NCBI RefSeq assembly: GCF_004799515.1
Contig: NZ_SSMX01000026.1
Coordinates: 248,001 to 312,000, forward strand
Reading direction: 5' to 3'
Length of the DNA stretch: 64,000 nt
DNA from: Phenylobacterium sp.
GTDB lineage: Bacteria; Pseudomonadota; Alphaproteobacteria; Caulobacterales; Caulobacteraceae
The notes beneath the pieces were generated by a model. The model had not been told where the DNA came from, ran no database searches, and worked only from the letters and a program-made list of their open reading frames with translations. Both the position numbers and the translations under genes were made by a program. This document shows, one piece after another, positions 15,385 to 23,303 of the stretch. How positions within the stretch are numbered: position 1 is the stretch's first letter; every line of letters begins with the position of its first letter.

Positions 15385-16656
15385 TTGGCCCATCGCGCCG
15401 GCAGCGCCGACCTTCCCCTGCACGGCGGGCGCGTGCCGCCATGGCTCGCGCAGCGCATGGCGCGGCTGGGCGCGGTGATCAGCCAGGCCATAGTCCATCA
15501 CTACGGTCGCGACGAGCTGATGCGGCGGCTGGCGCACCCCTTCTGGTTCCAGTCGTTCGGCGCGGTCATGGGGATGGACTGGCATTCGTCCGGCATCACC
15601 ACCAGCGTCATCGGGGCGCTGAAGCGTGGCCTGGCGCCGCTGTCGGATGAGCTGGGGCTTCATGTCTGCGGCGGCCGGGGCAAGCATTCACGCGCCACGC
15701 CGGCAGAGCTGATCGCGGTCGGCGAGCGGGTGGGTCTGGACGGTATGGCCCTGAGCTCGGCCAGCCGGCTGGTGGCCAAGGTGGACAGCGCCGCCGTCCA
15801 GGATGGTTTCGACCTCTATCTGCACGGCTTCATCGTCGCCGACGACGGCCAGTGGGTGGTGGTGCAGCAGGGGATGAACGGCGACCGCGGCCAGGCGCGC
15901 CGCTACCACTGGCTGTCCGAGGGCCTGAGCAGCTTCGTCGAGGCGCCGCACGCCGCGATCGAGGGCCATGGCCAGGGCGAAATCGTCAACCTCACCGACC
16001 GGCGGGCCGCCGCCGCGCGGTCAGCGCAGGTGGAGATGCTGGGCGCGCTGGGCCCCGACGGCATTCTGCGCGAGCTGGCGAAGCTGGAGCCGCCCACGAC
16101 GGCGGAGCTTCCCGCCCAGATGGCGCTGCCGCACCTGATCCTGCCGGATCATCACGACGTGCGCGTCGAGGACGTGGTCGCGCGCAGGCTGCACGGGACG
16201 CTGGCGGCGGCGGCCGATCGAGGGCCGGCAGACTTCGCCGACCTGCTGCTGACGCCGGGCGTCGGGGCGCGGACGGTGCAGGCGCTGGCGATGGTGGCCG
16301 AGGTGGTGCACGGCGCGCCCAGTCGGTTCAGCGACCCCGCCCGGTTCTCCCTGGCCCTGGGCGGCAAGGACCGCCATCCGTTCCCGGTGCCAATCAAGGT
16401 CTACGACCAGACCCTGGGGGTCCTGAAGTCGGCGGTGGCGAACGCCAGGCTGGGGCGCGAGGATGAACTCGGCGCCCTGAAGCGGCTGGACGACCAGGCA
16501 CGGCGGCTGGAGCGCCACGCCGCCGGCCCCAGCCTTGAGTCGCATATCGCGGCCGAACGCGCGGCCTCGCACCGCTATGGCGGGCGCAGCGTCTTCGGAT
16601 GGGAGACGGAGCCGGCGGGAGCGCAAGGCGCGGCGAGATCGTTTCGCCAGCCGTGA
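15385..16656 (+). CDS. DUF763 protein
   Basis: 423 residues. Strong DUF763 features: SADLPLHGGRVPPWLAQRM at the N-terminus, LGLHVCGGRGKHSRATPAEL in the middle and LTPGVGARTVQALAMVAEV, a helix-hairpin-helix-like turn, near residue 290. The hairpin and the basic context hint at DNA binding, but the function of the family is unknown; it is found in archaea, thermophiles and scattered bacteria. TTG start at 15385 with GGAGGT just upstream; no ATG lies nearby in frame with family N-terminal similarity. Translationally coupled (GTGA) to the next gene. Confidence 0.82.
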   Translation: MAHRAGSADLPLHGGRVPPWLAQRMARLGAVISQAIVHHYGRDELMRRLAHPFWFQSFGAVMGMDWHSSGITTSVIGALKRGLAPLSDELGLHVCGGRGKHSRATPAELIAVGERVGLDGMALSSASRLVAKVDSAAVQDGFDLYLHGFIVADDGQWVVVQQGMNGDRGQARRYHWLSEGLSSFVEAPHAAIEGHGQGEIVNLTDRRAAAARSAQVEMLGALGPDGILRELAKLEPPTTAELPAQMALPHLILPDHHDVRVEDVVARRLHGTLAAAADRGPADFADLLLTPGVGARTVQALAMVAEVVHGAPSRFSDPARFSLALGGKDRHPFPVPIKVYDQTLGVLKSAVANARLGREDELGALKRLDDQARRLERHAAGPSLESHIAAERAASHRYGGRSVFGWETEPAGAQGAARSFRQP

Positions 16657-17918
16657 AGCGCCCCACGCCCGCCAGCCTGAAGAAGGTCACGCCGCAGAAC
16701 CTTGAGTTGCTCGGCGCGGCGCGCCTGGCCGAGCTGCTGGCCGCCGCCGCCGAGGCGCGCCCGGAGATCAAGCGCCGCCTGCGGATGGAGCTGGCGGCGG
16801 AGCAGGGCGCCGAGGCGCTGGCGGTGGAGATCGACAAGCGGTTGGCCTCGCTGGAGACCAGCCGGGGCAAGATTTCCTGGCGCCAGCGGCCGGGCTTCGT
16901 GCGCGACCTCGACGGGTTGCGCGGGCTGATCGTCGGGCGGCTGGCGGACCTCGATCGTGCGAGCGCCGTGCGGCGGATGTGGATGTTCCTCGGCGCAGGC
17001 CGCTGGGTCGGCAGTCGCCTGCGGGACAAGCATGGCGCCCTGGCGGCGGTGTTCGACCAGGCGGCGCAGGACCTGGGCGCCTTGCTGGCGGACAGCGACC
17101 CGGCGGCGGCCGCCGAAGGGCTCGCCGCCGCCATCGCCGATTGGCCAGCGGCCTGGGCCGTCTGGCTTCCCATTGCGCTGCGGCGCGCCTCACCCGGGCT
17201 CGCGGCCGAGGCCCTGCGACGGCTGAGTACGCGGACCGGCGCCACCGCGAGCTGGCTGCCCTTGATCCGGCAACTCGCCGACGCCGCCGAAGATCCCGAC
17301 GCCTACCGGGCCACCTTCACCCACAAGGCGCTGCTGGACCCATCGGCCGCCGCCGAGGTCGCTCAGCGGATGCTGGCAGCCGGCCGCCTCGCCGAGGCTG
17401 CGGCCCTGCTGGAGGCGTCGCGTCCGCGTGGCGGCCGCTCGATCCTGGGGCGCGGCAAGGGGCCTGAGCCCGACTTCGACTGGGAGAGCGCCTGGATCGA
17501 GACCCTGGACCGCTCAGGCCGCGCGGACGAGGCCCAGGCGGCCCGCTGGGCGTCGTTCGAGCGGACCCTGTCGGCGGCGCGCCTGCGCGATATCACCCGC
17601 CGGTTGGCCGATTTCGACGACGTGGAGGCCGAGAGCCGGGCCTTCGCCCACGCAGCGATCCATGAAGACGTCGACGCGGCCCTGCGGTTGCTGATCGACT
17701 GGCCGGCCTTGCCCGAAGCGGCGCGGCTGATCGAAGGGCGTGGCGACGACATCGCCGTGTGCGCCGAGGACGCGGAACTCTGGGCGGCGAAGCTGCGCGC
17801 CCGCCAGCCCGAGGCGGCCGAGCGGCTCCTGCGCAAGGCGGCCGCCGCAGCGTTCCGGCGCCGCGAGTTCGCGGTCTGTGACCGGTTGACCGCCGAGGCC
17901 GATGCGCTGGAGGGGTGA
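16653..17918 (+). CDS. DUF6880-like helical-repeat protein
   Basis: 421 residues from GTG 16653, which overlaps the DUF763 stop by four bases. Almost entirely alpha-helical and Ala/Arg/Leu-rich, with repeated helix pairs suggesting a TPR- or HEAT-like solenoid. The opening (TPASLKKVTPQNLELLGAARLAELL) and the end (AEAADRLTAEADALEG-like) fit the DUF6880 family, so far without known function. No signal peptide or membrane segments. The coupling suggests that the two proteins are made in a fixed ratio. Confidence 0.6.
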   Translation: MKRPTPASLKKVTPQNLELLGAARLAELLAAAAEARPEIKRRLRMELAAEQGAEALAVEIDKRLASLETSRGKISWRQRPGFVRDLDGLRGLIVGRLADLDRASAVRRMWMFLGAGRWVGSRLRDKHGALAAVFDQAAQDLGALLADSDPAAAAEGLAAAIADWPAAWAVWLPIALRRASPGLAAEALRRLSTRTGATASWLPLIRQLADAAEDPDAYRATFTHKALLDPSAAAEVAQRMLAAGRLAEAAALLEASRPRGGRSILGRGKGPEPDFDWESAWIETLDRSGRADEAQAARWASFERTLSAARLRDITRRLADFDDVEAESRAFAHAAIHEDVDAALRLLIDWPALPEAARLIEGRGDDIAVCAEDAELWAAKLRARQPEAAERLLRKAAAAAFRRREFAVCDRLTAEADALEG

Positions 17919-17923
17919 GGCCG

Positions 17924-19618
17924 CTAGCCGCTGCGTATCGCGCCCATGGCTTCCTTCACCTTGGCGATGCCGAACTTCCAGACCTCGCCGGGCGCGATGT
18001 GCGGCATGGACGGGATCTCGGCAGGATCGACCAGGGCGTGCAGGATCGCGGGGCCCGGCGCGGCCAGGAAGGCGCGGATGGTCTCGTCAAGGCTGGCCGG
18101 GTCCTTGGCCGTGAAGCCCTGGCCGCCGCAGGCGCGCGCATAGGCGGCGAAGTCCATGTTCGGGAAGCCGGTGCCCTTGGCGGCGGGCAGGCCCGCGCCT
18201 TCCATCTCGAAATGGACCAGGCCCCAGCCGGAGTTGTCGTAGACGACCACCTTGATCGGCAGGCGGTGCTCTACGGCCGTCATGAACTCGCCGGCCAGCA
18301 TGGTGAAGCCGCCGTCGCCCACCTGCAGGATCACCTGCCGCGACCGATTGAGGATCTGGGCGCCGTTGGCGATCCCCAGGCCCGTCCCGACGGCGGCGTT
18401 ATTGTGCGAACCGGTCAGCCGCTGGCGGCCGCTCTGCCGCAGCCAGTTGATCGCCCACAGCGTCACCTCGCCGGTGTCGGTGACGAAGATCGCGTCGTCC
18501 TGGGCGTGGTCGCTGAGCGTGCGCGCGACCGCCTGCGGGTGGATGTGCTCGCCGCCGCGGCCCGGGTCAGCCTTCTCGTCGAGCATCCGGTCCCAGTCGG
18601 CGCGGGCCCTGCCGACCTTGTCGAGGAAGGCGCGGTCGCCGCGCGCCTCCAGCTTGGCCAGCAGCATCTTCAGCGCCGGCCGGACCGAGCCCATGACGCC
18701 AAGGGCGATCGGCGTGCGCCGCCCAAGCGCGAAGGCGCGCTCGTCGACCTGGATGACCTTGCCCTTCTTCGGCAGGAACTCCGAATAGGGATAGTCGGTC
18801 CCCAGCATCAACAGCAGGTCGGCGTCGGCCACCGCGTCGACGCCCGGCTTGCCGCCTATCAGGCCGACGCCGCCGATCCAGTGCGGGTCGTCGTAGGCCA
18901 TCAGCTCCTTGCCGCGATAGGTGTGCATCAAGGGCGCCTGCAGCCGCTCCGCCAGCGCCTTCAGCTCCTCCGCCGCGCCGCGGCAGCCGGCGCCGCAGAA
19001 CACGGCGATGGTCTTCGCCTCACCGATCAGGCGCGCGGCCTCGTTGATGTCGGCCTCCGCGGGCGCGACCTCGGGCCGGGGCCGCAGGGTCGCCAGGCTC
19101 GGGACCGGCGTGGAGACCTTGGCGGCGAAGATGTCGGGCGGGATACTGATGTGGGCCACGCCGCGCTTGCCATAGGCCTCGGCGATGGCCTGGTGGATCA
19201 CCGCGGCGGCTTGGTCCGGCGAGGCGATGGTCTGGGTGTAGATCGCCACGTCGCGGAACAGCAGGTCCGGGCTGTCCTCCTGTAGGTAGTCGATGCCGCG
19301 CTTCGCCGAGGGCACGCCGCCGGAAATCGCCAGGACCGGCGCATGGTCCTTCGCCGCCTCGTAGAGTCCGGCCACCAGATGATTGGCGCCGGGCCCGGTC
19401 GTGCCGCAGCAGACGCCGAGCCGGCCGGTCAGCTTGGCCTGGCCGGCGGCGGCCAGGGCCGCGCCTTCCTCATGCCGCACGCCGACCCATTCAACGGCGT
19501 CCTGCGCCTCGATGGCGTGGGTGAAGGGGTTCAGCGCGTCGCCGACGATGCCGAACACCTGCTTCACGCCGATCTCGGCGAGGGTCTCCACGAGAAGTTC
19601 GGCGACGGTCTTGGACAC
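17924..19618 (-). CDS. Thiamine diphosphate enzyme, pyruvate oxidase/PoxB-like
   Basis: 564 residues in the three-domain ThDP architecture. N-terminal Pyr domain with the catalytic Glu in VRHEEGAALAA and the GTTGPGANHLV motif; central domain with the nucleotide-binding stretch FCGAGCRGAAEEL; C-terminal PP domain with the cofactor motif GDGGFTMLAGEF followed by YDN (Gly-Asp-Gly...Asn). The length and the GRRTPIALGVMG region are close to ubiquinone-dependent pyruvate dehydrogenase PoxB and relatives. The short PoxB C-terminal membrane helix is not obvious, so it may be a soluble oxidase or decarboxylase. GTG start 19618 gives the family's usual N-terminus; an upstream in-frame extension has no similarity. 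Confidence 0.8.
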   Translation of the reverse strand: MSKTVAELLVETLAEIGVKQVFGIVGDALNPFTHAIEAQDAVEWVGVRHEEGAALAAAGQAKLTGRLGVCCGTTGPGANHLVAGLYEAAKDHAPVLAISGGVPSAKRGIDYLQEDSPDLLFRDVAIYTQTIASPDQAAAVIHQAIAEAYGKRGVAHISIPPDIFAAKVSTPVPSLATLRPRPEVAPAEADINEAARLIGEAKTIAVFCGAGCRGAAEELKALAERLQAPLMHTYRGKELMAYDDPHWIGGVGLIGGKPGVDAVADADLLLMLGTDYPYSEFLPKKGKVIQVDERAFALGRRTPIALGVMGSVRPALKMLLAKLEARGDRAFLDKVGRARADWDRMLDEKADPGRGGEHIHPQAVARTLSDHAQDDAIFVTDTGEVTLWAINWLRQSGRQRLTGSHNNAAVGTGLGIANGAQILNRSRQVILQVGDGGFTMLAGEFMTAVEHRLPIKVVVYDNSGWGLVHFEMEGAGLPAAKGTGFPNMDFAAYARACGGQGFTAKDPASLDETIRAFLAAPGPAILHALVDPAEIPSMPHIAPGEVWKFGIAKVKEAMGAIRSG

Positions 19619-19726
19619 GGGCGGCTCCGGGTAAGGTCTCGCCGCACAACGCATCGGGCGGGCGCTGGGTCCTTGGCATCCGGGCGGTTCGGCGCCGGTC
19701 GGCCGATCCACGCGTTGGGCTGGGCG

Positions 19727-20770
19727 ATGACCACGCTTCCCGGCTTGCCGCTCGCCCTCGATTTCGCGCCCATGGAGGCCAAGCTCGTCGCCGTCCTGCC
19801 GACGGAGGGCGGCTGGCGGTTCGAACCCAAGTGGGATGGCTTCCGGTGCCTGGCGTTCCGCAGCGGCGACCAGGTCGAGCTGCGGGCGAAATCCGGCAAG
19901 CCGCTGGGCCGCTATTTTCCGGACGTGGTCGCTGTCCTGCGGGCGCTGCCGGTGGCGCGCTTCATCGTCGACGGCGAACTGACCATTCCGGTGAACGGTG
20001 AACTGTCCTTCGACGCCCTTCAGATGCGGCTGCACCCCGCGGAAAGCCGGGTTCGCAAGCTCGCCGCGGAGACGCCCGCCACCCTTGTCCTGTTCGATTG
20101 CTTGATGGACGCCCACGGCGAAAGCCTGACCAACGCGCCGCTATCGGAACGCCGTGCGGAGCTAGAGGTCCTGTTCGAGCGCTTCGGCGGTGCCGGGCAT
20201 GTCCGCCTGTCGCCCAGGGCCGATGACCTGGCTGAAGCCCAGGCGTGGCTCGCCCAGACCGGCGCGGTCCTGGACGGCGTTGTCGCCAAGCGCCTTGACG
20301 GGTCCTACCAGTCCGGCGAGCGAGCCATGCTGAAGATCAAGCGCCTGCGCACCGCCGACTGCGTGGTCGGCGGCTTCCGTTATGAGCGCGATAGCACCCA
20401 GGTGGGCTCACTGCTGCTCGGCCTCTACGACGAGACGGGCAAGCTCGACCACGTGGGCTTCACTTCGGCGATCTCCGACGCCGAGCGTCCGGCGTTGACG
20501 AGACGGCTGGAGGCGTTGGCCGGCGGCCCGGGCTTCACCGGCGACGCGCCGGGCGGCCCAAGCCGCTGGAGCAACGGACGCTCGGCGGATTGGACGCCGC
20601 TGAAGACGAAGCTGGTGGTCGAGGTGCGCTACGACCACGTCACCGGCGACCGCTTCCGCCACGGCACCACGCTGCTGCGCTGGCGGCCGGACAAGGCGCC
20701 GCGGCAATGCACGCTCGCCCAGCTCCGTTCGGAATCCGCCAGCCTGCTGGGCGAGGCCCTGTCGGTCTAG
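19727..20770 (+). CDS. ligC: ATP-dependent DNA ligase, LigC type
   Basis: 347 residues. Adenylation domain with the nucleotidyltransferase motif I EPKWDGFR (Lys about residue 37), motif III LFDCL, motif IV DGVVAKR and motif V MLKIKR. An OB-fold domain follows (EVRYDHVTGDRFRHGTTLLRWRPDK). The size matches LigC-type ligases, which act in end joining or as back-up excision-repair ligases. No Ku or polymerase domain is in the window. Its last codon shares CTAG with the convergent exonuclease III gene, suggesting a paired repair cassette. Confidence 0.88.
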   Translation: MTTLPGLPLALDFAPMEAKLVAVLPTEGGWRFEPKWDGFRCLAFRSGDQVELRAKSGKPLGRYFPDVVAVLRALPVARFIVDGELTIPVNGELSFDALQMRLHPAESRVRKLAAETPATLVLFDCLMDAHGESLTNAPLSERRAELEVLFERFGGAGHVRLSPRADDLAEAQAWLAQTGAVLDGVVAKRLDGSYQSGERAMLKIKRLRTADCVVGGFRYERDSTQVGSLLLGLYDETGKLDHVGFTSAISDAERPALTRRLEALAGGPGFTGDAPGGPSRWSNGRSADWTPLKTKLVVEVRYDHVTGDRFRHGTTLLRWRPDKAPRQCTLAQLRSESASLLGEALSV

Positions 20771-21540
20771 TCGCGCAATTCGATCCAGGTGGGCGCGTGG
20801 TCGCTGGCCTTCTCCCGGCCCCGGAATTCGCGATCGACGTCGGCCGCCACAAGGCGCTTGGCGATTGTGGGGCTGAGCAGAAGATGGTCGATCCTCAGGC
20901 CGGCGTCGCGGCCGTAGGCGTTCCGGAAGTAGTCCCAGAACGTGTAGATGCGCTCGCCCGGATGCATCTGGCGCAGGGCGTCGGCCCAGCCCTGGTCCAC
21001 CAGGGCCTTGTAGGCGGCGCGCACTTCCGGCCGGAACAGGGCGTCGTCCAGCCACCGCTCGGGCTTGTAGACGTCGAGGTCGGTGGGCATGACATTGTAG
21101 TCGCCGGCCAGGACCACCGGGTGGCCACTCTTCAGGAGGCCGGCGGCGCGTTCGCTGAAGCGCTCGAACCACCGCAGCTTGAAGTCGAACTTCGGCCCCG
21201 GCGCCGGATTGCCGTTCGGCAGGTAGAGGCAGCCGACGATCAAGCCGTCCACGGCGGCCTCGATGTAGCGGCTCTGGACGTCTTCCGGGTCGCCGGGCAG
21301 GCCGCGATGCGTCTCGATGGGCGTAGAGCCCCTGGCCAGGATCGCGACCCCGTTCCAACCCTTCTGCCCATGCCAGATCGCGCCGTAGCCGGCCGCCTCG
21401 ATCTCGCTCAGCGGAAAGCGCTCCTGCGGCGCCTTCAGCTCCTGCAGGCAGGCGACATCCGGCTGCGTTTCGGCCAGCCATTCCAACAGCTGGGGAAGGC
21501 GGCCATTGATCCCGTTCACGTTGAAGGTGGCGATGCGCAC
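20767..21540 (-). CDS. xth: Exodeoxyribonuclease III / AP endonuclease
   Basis: 257 residues, the usual length for ExoIII. Catalytic motifs are visible: FNVNGI near the N-terminus, CLQELK (metal-binding Glu), RYIEA, GDYNVMPTDLDVY (Asp-Asn), WDYFRNAYGRDAGLRIDHLL and SDHAPTWIEL (terminal Asp-His). It removes abasic sites and 3' blocks in base-excision repair. Start ATG 21540 gives MRIATFNVNGINGR. With the adjacent LigC-type ligase it could make and seal gaps. Confidence 0.92.
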   Translation of the reverse strand: MRIATFNVNGINGRLPQLLEWLAETQPDVACLQELKAPQERFPLSEIEAAGYGAIWHGQKGWNGVAILARGSTPIETHRGLPGDPEDVQSRYIEAAVDGLIVGCLYLPNGNPAPGPKFDFKLRWFERFSERAAGLLKSGHPVVLAGDYNVMPTDLDVYKPERWLDDALFRPEVRAAYKALVDQGWADALRQMHPGERIYTFWDYFRNAYGRDAGLRIDHLLLSPTIAKRLVAADVDREFRGREKASDHAPTWIELRD

Positions 21541-21594
21541 GCGACGAATACGTTCGAGCCGGCCCGGCGTTGCACATTGTGACCGGCGCGTCGT

Positions 21595-21745
21595 CTAGCC
21601 GATCAGCCGCTCAAGGATGGCGAGCGCCTGACGCAGGCAGGCGACCCGTACGGCGCCGCGCCCGACATCGCCAAAGTGGGTTTCCTGGGTTTCGATCGCG
21701 CCGTCGCGGCGGGCGCCGGCGAAGTAAGCCGTGCACCGCAGCCGC
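21595..21745 (-). pseudogene. C-terminal remnant of a CinA-like protein
   Basis: About 50 codons, open into a TAG stop at 21595: TAYFAGARRDGAIETQETH, then FGDVGRGAVRVACLRQALAI and LERLIG. The pattern of an aromatic-Gly-Asp-x-x-Arg-x-x-Val-Arg segment with a final amphipathic helix resembles the end of the CinA C-terminal (nicotinamide mononucleotide amidohydrolase) domain. It has no start and its upstream side fuses out of frame to the integrase remnant, so it is a leftover of recombination. The family call is tentative. Confidence 0.5.
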
Positions 21746-22152
21746 GTGCTGAATGACCAGCTTGATGACGCCGACGTCGATTCCGATAGTGGTCGGCCCC
21801 GCGCCTTCCTTCGAGCGGTCGCGACCGAACTTCACGACGCACTCGCGGTCGATCTCGACGAAGGTCTTCCGGCCGAGGCGGCGCTTGAGCATGTCGAGCG
21901 GCTCTTGGACCGGCCGGGCGCCTTGCCCACTTCCTTCATGTCGCTGATATGGAGGTCGATCAGCTCGCCGAACGTCTGCGGCTTGCCGATCTTCGAACGG
22001 ACGGGCGGCCGGCCCTGGTCGATCGCCCGCTCGGCGTCGACGCCCCAGTTCTTGGCGTCCTCGTGCCGGATGAAGGTCTCACTGATAGAGTGGCCCTTCC
22101 GCCGGACCTGGACGCGCCAGGCACCGGATTTTTCTCGGAGGATCGTGGCTAT
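21733..22152 (-). pseudogene. Tyrosine recombinase (dusA-type integrase), N-terminal remnant
   Basis: The frame from about 22152 reads IATILREKSGAWRVQVRRKG and SETFIRHEDAKNWGVDAERA, then TFGELIDLHISDMKEVGKAP and GRSK. This is the arm-binding and core-binding start of a tyrosine integrase. Near 21900 the frame shifts and continues LDMLKRRLGRKTFVEIDREC, then EGAGPTTIGIDVGVIKLVIQ and HAAAVHG. The catalytic domain (Arg...His-x-x-Arg...Tyr) is absent. The codon where relatives begin with Met is ATA here, so the start may be lost too; an in-frame ATG exists upstream at 22218. It lies at the right end of the island beside dusA, as expected for this integrase type. Confidence 0.75.
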
Positions 22153-22274
22153 TTCCGCGTGCAAATCCCGTGCAGTCAGTCGTCGAAAGTTGGCAAATCG
22201 GGGCGTAGAACGTCGCAAAATCGAGGATGAAATCGCTCATCCAACTTGTTGAAGTATCTCACTAACTAACTGAA
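22153..22274. promoter_or_regulatory. AT-rich island end supplying the new dusA 5' region
   Basis: Between the integrase remnant and dusA the sequence drops to markedly lower GC, including TTGTTGAAGTATCTCACTAA and the first codons of dusA itself (AAA CAT CAT TTA CTT AGT ATA). This differs from the GC-rich codons a few residues later. It fits island-borne DNA giving dusA a replacement promoter, ribosome binding site and start. No clear -35/-10 pair is assigned. Confidence 0.4.
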
Positions 22275-23303
22275 ATGAAACATCATTTACTTAGTATAGC
22301 GCCGATGATGGATTGGACCGACCGGCATTGCCGGGTCCTGCACCGGATGCTGACGGGCCGCGCGGTGCTCTACACCGAGATGCTGACGACGGGCGCGATC
22401 CTGCACGGGGACCGCGCGCGGCTCCTGGCCTTCGATCCGGCGGAGCATCCGGTGGCGCTGCAGCTGGGCGGGTCGGAGCCGGCGGACCTGGCGGCGGCGG
22501 CGCGGATCGGCGAGGCCGAGGGCTACGACGAGATCAACCTCAACGTCGGCTGCCCGTCCGACCGGGTGCAGTCGGGCCGTTTCGGCGCCTGCCTGATGCG
22601 CGAGCCGGAGCTGGTGGCCGAGTGCATGGCGGCCATGGGGGCCGCGGTGAAGGTCCCTGTGACGGTCAAATGCCGCATCGGGGTCGATGACCAGGACCCG
22701 CAGGAGAGCCTGTTCCGCCTGGTCGACCTCTGCGCCGCGGCCGGGGTGCGCCACTTCGTGGTGCATGCCCGCAAGGCGATCCTGAAGGGCCTGTCGCCCA
22801 AGGAGAACCGCGACGTCCCGCCGCTGAACTATCCCCTGGTCTGGCGGCTGAAGGCCGAGCGGCCAGAACTCACCGTGGTGATCAACGGCGGGATCGGTTC
22901 GCTGGCGGAGGCCGAGACGCATCTGGCGCACGTCGACGGCGTCATGCTGGGCCGCGCGGCCTATCACACCCCGGGCCTGCTGGGCGAAGCCGACCGGCGG
23001 CTGTTCGGCGTGGGCGAGACAGTGGGCGCGGTGCAGGCGGTCGAACGCTACCGCCCCTACATCGCCCGCGAACTGGCGGCCGGGACCCATCTGGCGGCCA
23101 TGACCCGCCACATGCTGGGCCTGTTCCACGGCCTCGCGGGCGCGCGGACCTGGCGGCGCATCCTGACGGTGGAAGGCGTGAAGCCCGGCGCGGGTCTGGA
23201 GGTGGTCGACGCCGCGCTGGCGGCCGTCTCAGGTTTTTCAGACGGATCAGGGCTTCAGGATCAGCGTCTCGCGCGTCGCCTGGAAGCTGGCGAGGCGGCC
23301 TAG
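22275..23303 (+). CDS. dusA: tRNA-dihydrouridine(20/20a) synthase
   Basis: 342 residues. FMN-binding TIM barrel of the DusA subfamily: SIAPMMDWTDRHCR at the start, the catalytic Cys in LNVGCPSDRVQSGRFGACLM (about residue 94), VTVKCRIGVDDQD, FVVHARKA and INGGIG. It reduces uridines in the tRNA D-loop. The first seven codons are AT-rich and look island-derived, while the rest has host composition. The last 57 bases overlap the convergent aspartic protease gene, and the C-terminal tail (GSGLQDQRLARRLEAGEAA) has no DusA character, so the native stop may have been lost. Confidence 0.93.
   Translation: MKHHLLSIAPMMDWTDRHCRVLHRMLTGRAVLYTEMLTTGAILHGDRARLLAFDPAEHPVALQLGGSEPADLAAAARIGEAEGYDEINLNVGCPSDRVQSGRFGACLMREPELVAECMAAMGAAVKVPVTVKCRIGVDDQDPQESLFRLVDLCAAAGVRHFVVHARKAILKGLSPKENRDVPPLNYPLVWRLKAERPELTVVINGGIGSLAEAETHLAHVDGVMLGRAAYHTPGLLGEADRRLFGVGETVGAVQAVERYRPYIARELAAGTHLAAMTRHMLGLFHGLAGARTWRRILTVEGVKPGAGLEVVDAALAAVSGFSDGSGLQDQRLARRLEAGEAA
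22296..22322 (+). repeat. Right attachment-like repeat (attR candidate) within dusA
   Basis: Codons 8-16 of the intact dusA, partner of 906-932 (21/27 identical, same orientation). Codon use changes from AT-rich to GC-rich just after this point, which places the crossover in or next to the repeat. Confidence 0.6.

Larger units (their letters stand above)
906..22322. mobile_element. Genomic island integrated in the 5' end of dusA, apparently immobile
   Basis: The boundaries are the two dusA-derived repeats (906-932 and 22296-22322). A decayed tyrosine integrase sits at the right end beside dusA, where dusA-type integrases are normally found. Sequence near both ends is AT-rich compared with the surrounding DNA. 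Cargo: flavodoxin-family pseudogene, SDR, DUF421, nine-gene quinoprotein/oxidase operon, DUF2231, PQQ sugar dehydrogenase, PPC and glyoxalase-like pseudogenes, DksA-like protein, DUF763/DUF6880 pair, ThDP enzyme, ATP-dependent ligase, exonuclease III and a CinA-like remnant. No phage structural or conjugation genes are present. With a broken integrase it could not excise unaided. The cargo has the same high GC as the chromosome, so a donor of similar composition or long residence is likely. Confidence 0.6.

Noticed and set aside
906-22322. Prophage
   Set aside because: No capsid, tail, terminase, lysis or phage repressor genes are seen between the repeats; only the integrase remnant is phage- or island-like.
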